Shown here piece after piece: positions 60,533-64,000 of a DNA stretch of 64,000 bases; position 1 is the stretch's first letter, and each line of letters opens with the position of its first letter. The DNA comes from Alphaproteobacteria bacterium (lineage in GTDB: Bacteria; Pseudomonadota; Alphaproteobacteria; UBA6615). The stretch lies in assembly GCA_028279245.1 (NCBI GenBank), contig JANQOE010000091.1:27068-91067 (forward strand), read 5' to 3'. Position numbers and translations under genes: made by a program. The notes under the pieces were generated by a model. The model was not told where the DNA came from, did not search any database, and saw nothing but the letters and a program-made list of their open reading frames with translations.

Positions 60533-61335
60533 GCTGTTTGAACCGGCCTCATCACGGCGCGCACCACAAAGAAGATGCCGGCGATCCACAATGGCGCCGA
60601 CAGCAACTGCCCCATCGTCGTGCCGGCGAAGAGGAAGCCGAGATGGGCATCCGGCTCACGAAACATCTCAACGAATGTCCGCGACGCCCCGTACCCCACC
60701 AGGAACAGTCCGGTGAGCAGTCCCGCGCGATAGCGCGCGCCGGTAAACCGCGCCAATCCGAACAGAATGATGAACAGGAACAACCCTTCGAGCAGCGCCT
60801 CATAAAGCTGACTGGGGTGCCGGCCGATCTGCCCGCCGCCCGGAAAGACCACGGCCCAGGGCACATCCGTCGTCCGTCCGTACAACTCCCCATTCACAAA
60901 GTTAGCGATTCTACCGAGGAACAGCCCGATCGGTGTCGCACACGCCAGCAGATCCGCCACGCCCAGCAGCGGCAACCGCCGGCGATAGGAGAACGCCACG
61001 ATCGCCACGACGACGCCGATCAGCCCGCCGTGGAACGACATCCCGCCGTCCCAAACCCTTACGATGTGCAGCGGATTGCTGAAGTAAAAGCCCGGCATAT
61101 AGAAGGTGACGTAGCCAAGCCGCCCACCAAGCACGACGCCGAGGATCGCCCACGTAAAGAAATCGCTGACATCCTCCGACGTCATGACCTTCGGATCGCG
61201 CCGCAGCAGATACAGAATGTAGCCCCACCCGGCGATCAAACCGCCGATAAACGCCAGTGCGTACCAGCGGATCGCGAAGGGACCGAGTTGCAGCGCGACG
61301 GGATCGAAGTTGGGGAATTCGAACGGGCCAGACAT
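60529..61335 (-). CDS. lgt: Prolipoprotein diacylglyceryl transferase
   Basis: 268-residue inner-membrane enzyme that attaches diacylglycerol to lipobox Cys residues. FAIRWYALAFIGGLIAGWGY, MSFHGGLIGVV and RIANFVNGELYGR are signature segments; about seven helices. ATG 61335 shares one base with the hldD stop. Confidence 0.96.
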   Translation of the reverse strand: MSGPFEFPNFDPVALQLGPFAIRWYALAFIGGLIAGWGYILYLLRRDPKVMTSEDVSDFFTWAILGVVLGGRLGYVTFYMPGFYFSNPLHIVRVWDGGMSFHGGLIGVVVAIVAFSYRRRLPLLGVADLLACATPIGLFLGRIANFVNGELYGRTTDVPWAVVFPGGGQIGRHPSQLYEALLEGLFLFIILFGLARFTGARYRAGLLTGLFLVGYGASRTFVEMFREPDAHLGFLFAGTTMGQLLSAPLWIAGIFFVVRAVMRPVQTA

Positions 61336-62321
61336 CAACGATACGGATCCGCTGTAGCGAGGTACTCCTCAATATATCGGGTTACGCCCGTCTCCAGGGA
61401 AATAACCGGCTTATCGTAGCCTGCGGCCATCAGCCGATCCATTCGCGCTTCCGTGAAATACTGATACTGCGCCCGGATCGCCGCCGGCGTGTCGATGAAA
61501 TCGATCTGCGGATCGGTCCCGTGCGCCTGGAACACCGCCTCCGCCAGCGCGCGAAACGTCCGCGCCTGTCCGCTGCCGACATTGAAGATCCCGCTGACCG
61601 CGGGATTCCGATACAGCCACAACATGACATTCACGCAGTCATCGACATGCACGAAGTCACGCTGCTGCGCACCGTCGGCAATGTCCGGACGAGCCGACCG
61701 GAACAGCCGTGCCCGGCCGGTCTCGGCGACCTGACGGTAGAGCTGCGGGACAACGCTCTGCTGTCCGCCTTTGTGATACTCGTTCGGTCCATACACGTTG
61801 AAGAAGCGCAGGCCCGCAGCAGCCGGAATATCGCCCCGGCCCGCAGCCTGTTCACCGGCAACCCAGCGGTCGAACAGCAGCTTCGACCAGCCGTACAGGT
61901 TAAGCGGCCGCAAACGCCCCAGCGCCGCATCAGACACATCGTCGTCGAAGCCGTGCGCACCGTCACCGTAAACCGCTGCCGAGGAGGCATAGATGAACCT
62001 GACGCCTTCTCGCCCGCACCAGCGCCACAGTTGCTGGCTCAGCCGGAAGTTGTTGGCCAGGACTTCGTCCGCGTCCGTCGCCGTTGTCGAAGAGATCGCG
62101 CCAAGATGAAACACCGCGGTCAATTGCCGCGCCGGTGCCGCCAGCCAATCCATCAGCTCATCGGGCCGCACGACGTCCTCAAGGCGGCGTTTGGCAATAT
62201 TACGCCATTTGTCGCCATCGCCCAGGTGATCGCAGACGGCGATCGGCCCGATGCCCTCGTTCTCCAACGCCGCCACAAGATTTGAGCCGATAAACCCGGC
62301 CCCGCCAGTTACCAGAATCAT
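61335..62321 (-). CDS. hldD: ADP-L-glycero-D-manno-heptose 6-epimerase
   Basis: 328-residue extended SDR making the heptose of lipopolysaccharide. NAD loop VTGGAGFIGSNLVAAL, catalytic NLYGWSKLLFD and the substrate segment FFNVYGPNEYHKGGQQSV fit HldD. ATG 62321 (MILVTGG) preferred over a longer start. It implies the cell makes heptose-containing LPS. Confidence 0.93.
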   Translation of the reverse strand: MILVTGGAGFIGSNLVAALENEGIGPIAVCDHLGDGDKWRNIAKRRLEDVVRPDELMDWLAAPARQLTAVFHLGAISSTTATDADEVLANNFRLSQQLWRWCGREGVRFIYASSAAVYGDGAHGFDDDVSDAALGRLRPLNLYGWSKLLFDRWVAGEQAAGRGDIPAAAGLRFFNVYGPNEYHKGGQQSVVPQLYRQVAETGRARLFRSARPDIADGAQQRDFVHVDDCVNVMLWLYRNPAVSGIFNVGSGQARTFRALAEAVFQAHGTDPQIDFIDTPAAIRAQYQYFTEARMDRLMAAGYDKPVISLETGVTRYIEEYLATADPYR

Positions 62322-62408
62322 CAGCCGCCCCACCCCTCGGCTCCGCCCGCAGATTGCCCTGCCGGCTGCACGACCATACTGTTACCCGGATCAACGGACG
62401 GACGGCTG

Positions 62409-62678
62409 ATGCAAACACGCAACCGAATCCTCGACGACGTGGCCCGCCTGGCGACCGGCGCCGCCGGTGTGGCTGCCGGCATGCGCGGCGAGGTCGAAGC
62501 CGCCTTTCGGCTCCGACTCGAACGGCTGCTCGCCGATATGGACCTGGTGACGCGCGAGGAATTCGAAGCGACTCGCGATGCGTTGGCAAAAGCGCGCGCC
62601 GAACAGGAGCAACTGCGTGACCGGTTGCACGAACTAGAAGCAAAAATCGCCGAATCTGTACCGAGCAGCACGAATTAA
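62409..62678 (+). CDS. ubiK: UbiK family accessory factor (BMFP domain)
   Basis: 89-residue helical protein: NRILDDVARLATGAAGVAAGMRGEVE, then a coiled coil (VTREEFEATRDALAKARAEQEQL). Family members assist aerobic ubiquinone synthesis and bind lipid. Length typical. Confidence 0.88.
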   Translation: MQTRNRILDDVARLATGAAGVAAGMRGEVEAAFRLRLERLLADMDLVTREEFEATRDALAKARAEQEQLRDRLHELEAKIAESVPSSTN

Positions 62679-62779
62679 TCCCTATTCCTGCGACTATCCA
62701 CAATACTGGGTGTTGTGTTCGGGATTATCCCGGCTACAATTTGTGGTGTCTGCAGCCAGCGGTCACCGGAGACCAACCC

Positions 62780-63280
62780 ATGGCGATAGGGCTTGTAAAC
62801 TTCAACTCCCCGACCGTCCACCCCCTCGATCTCGTCGAACAAAGCGTCGAGGCCCGCGATTGGGCGTCGGAGCGAGTTGAGAGCGACAAACTCGTGGCGG
62901 AGGTCGAAGGGCGTTGGTGTCACTACACCTTGCTGTTCGAGTGGTCCTCGCAAATCTCGGCGCTCAATATGACCTGCACCTTCGATGCGCGGACGCCGCA
63001 GCCGCGGCGCCAAGCCGTGTACGAACTGTTGGCGCGCGCTAACGATCGGTTGTGGATTGGCCATTTCGACGTATCCGGCGAACAGCTACTGCCATCTTTC
63101 CGTCACGGCGTTTTGGTGCGGGGTAATCCGTTCTCTTCCGAACAGATTGACGATCTGGTCGACATCGCGCTGACCGAAATGGAACGCTTCTATCCCGCCT
63201 TTCAGCATGTGATTTGGGGTGCCCAGAACCCTGCGGACGCCTTGGCCGTGGCCGTCATGGACCCAGTGGGCGAAGCCTAG
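62780..63280 (+). CDS. YbjN domain-containing protein
   Basis: 166 residues of the YbjN type-III-chaperone-like fold, with RWCHYTLLFEWSSQISALNMTC and AVYELLARANDRLWIGHFD. ATG 62780 chosen. A 13-bp palindrome CGGGA-TTA-TCCCG (62720-62732) lies in the gap before it. Neighbours ubiK and the TetR/COQ9-like gene form a conserved alphaproteobacterial run as far as I recall. Confidence 0.85.
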   Translation: MAIGLVNFNSPTVHPLDLVEQSVEARDWASERVESDKLVAEVEGRWCHYTLLFEWSSQISALNMTCTFDARTPQPRRQAVYELLARANDRLWIGHFDVSGEQLLPSFRHGVLVRGNPFSSEQIDDLVDIALTEMERFYPAFQHVIWGAQNPADALAVAVMDPVGEA

Positions 63281-63363
63281 GTTTCGCCCCGCCAAATCGC
63301 CGCAGTTGCCTCGCCACCTGACCGGATTGCTGGTACGCTTTCCCCTCTAAGAGGAGGAAGCAG

Positions 63364-63996
63364 ATGGGCAAGGACACGACGCAGCGTCAAAGCCGGCCGC
63401 GCAAGACTCCGGTCGAAAAGATCATCGAAGCGGCCATGCAGCTGGCGGCCGAAAAAGGCTGGCAAGCCATAAGCTTGGCCGATGTCGCCGTCACGGCGAA
63501 ACTGCCCTTTTCCGAGGTCTACCAGCATTGTCCCTCCAAACCTGCCATTCTCGACGCGCTGGCCCGGCAGACCGACACCGCCGTCCTGGTCGGCGTGACC
63601 GGGCCATCCGACGAAGCGGCCCATGACCAATTGTTCGATATCCTGATGCGCCGTTTCGACGCGTTGGCGCCGTACAAGGACGGCATTCGCGCCATCCTGC
63701 GGGACGCGCCGCGCGACCCGCTGTCGACCCTTTGTACCGGCCCGCAACTCATGCGCTCGTTTTCCTGGATGCTGACAGCCGCCGGGGTATCCACCCGTGG
63801 TCTGCGCGGTCTGGCGCGAACCAAGAGCCTGATCCTGGTTTGGCTGACGACGATGCGGACCTGGTTGAATGACGACGACCCAGACCTCGGCAAGACGATG
63901 GCCGCGCTCGACCGTAACCTGCGGCGCGCGGAGACCTGGTGTGGCCTGACTGGACGCCGCCCCGACCGTGAGGCGCCGGCCGCTGCTGCGGCATGA
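63364..63996 (+). CDS. TetR/COQ9-like protein
   Basis: 210 residues with an N-terminal TetR-type helix-turn-helix (KIIEAAMQLAAEKGWQAISLADVAVTAKLPFSEVY). The C-terminal domain (SFSWMLTAAGVSTRGLRGLARTKSLILVW) resembles the lipid-binding COQ9 region. It could be a DNA-binding regulator or, given ubiK nearby, a ubiquinone-related protein. Strong ribosome site AGAGGAGGAAG. Confidence 0.8.
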   Translation: MGKDTTQRQSRPRKTPVEKIIEAAMQLAAEKGWQAISLADVAVTAKLPFSEVYQHCPSKPAILDALARQTDTAVLVGVTGPSDEAAHDQLFDILMRRFDALAPYKDGIRAILRDAPRDPLSTLCTGPQLMRSFSWMLTAAGVSTRGLRGLARTKSLILVWLTTMRTWLNDDDPDLGKTMAALDRNLRRAETWCGLTGRRPDREAPAAAAA

Positions 63997-64000
63997 CCAG

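Noticed and set aside
62720..62732. CGGGATTATCCCG palindrome as a terminator of ubiK
   Set aside because: The stem is only 5 bp and no T-run follows; it could equally be an operator, so no feature is claimed.

Overview
The window looks like the chromosome of an alphaproteobacterium, probably in or near Rhodospirillales. It is GC-rich, with the housekeeping order ychF-pth-rplY-prs, a UbiK/YbjN/TetR run, two TAXI-type TRAP transporters, a liv-type ABC transporter and several acid-sugar or beta-keto-acid catabolic genes. Taxonomy is inferred from gene content only.

Layout. 1-4.7 kb: a TAXI-TRAP transporter (fused permease cut by the window edge, plus binding protein), a divergent GntR regulator and an Old Yellow Enzyme-like oxidoreductase. 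4.9-27.5 kb: a RiPP (thiazole/oxazole-modified microcin, TOMM) island. It opens with an AraC-type regulator. Then come 14 intact forward NHLP-leader precursor genes and one pseudogene, a fused leader-binding/YcaO cyclodehydratase and a SagB-type dehydrogenase. Convergent to these are a SAM methyltransferase, two NHLM-type ABC transporters (one with a C39 peptidase domain), an HlyD-like adaptor and a GNAT acetyltransferase. Seven more intact precursors, two pseudogenes and two gene scraps follow on the minus strand. The island ends at a broken tyrosine recombinase beside tRNA-Pro(CGG).

27.6-41.1 kb: cytochrome c, a universal stress protein, a second TAXI-TRAP transporter, a BKACE enzyme, a class III aminotransferase and an RpiR regulator. 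Then apt, a DenD-like dehydrogenase, a fumarylacetoacetase-fold enzyme, a class I aminotransferase and an IlvD/Edd dehydratase. 41.3-45.9 kb: a TPP riboswitch ahead of a four-gene liv-like ABC operon in which LivM and LivG are fused. 45.9-54.3 kb: SH3b protein, orotate phosphoribosyltransferase, LysR, a small ORF with a globin, SDR, tryptophan 2,3-dioxygenase behind a perfect consensus promoter, a peptide-type binding protein, MTA phosphorylase and a VOC protein. 54.3-64 kb: ychF, pth, rplY, prs, a lipoprotein, pgeF, a MidA/NDUFAF7 homologue, lgt, hldD, ubiK, ybjN and a TetR/COQ9-like protein.

The standout system is the RiPP island. All 21 intact precursors have a leader of exactly 76 residues ending in LAGG, then a short hypervariable core of 10-26 residues that always begins with Lys and always holds at least one Cys, Ser or Thr. 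Twelve copies of a promoter element accompany them: two TGAGACGC boxes about 22 bp apart, then TTGGCG, 16 bp, TAGAGT. Ten of the twelve are exactly 65 bp from first box to -10. These promoters also lie upstream of the maturation and export genes, so the locus looks like a co-regulated library of peptides served by one enzyme and export set. The expected route is leader recognition and azoline formation by YcaO, oxidation by SagB, optional methylation and acetylation, cleavage after Gly-Gly and export. Pseudogenes, deletion scars and a truncated copy of the cyclodehydratase start show that the array has been turning over.
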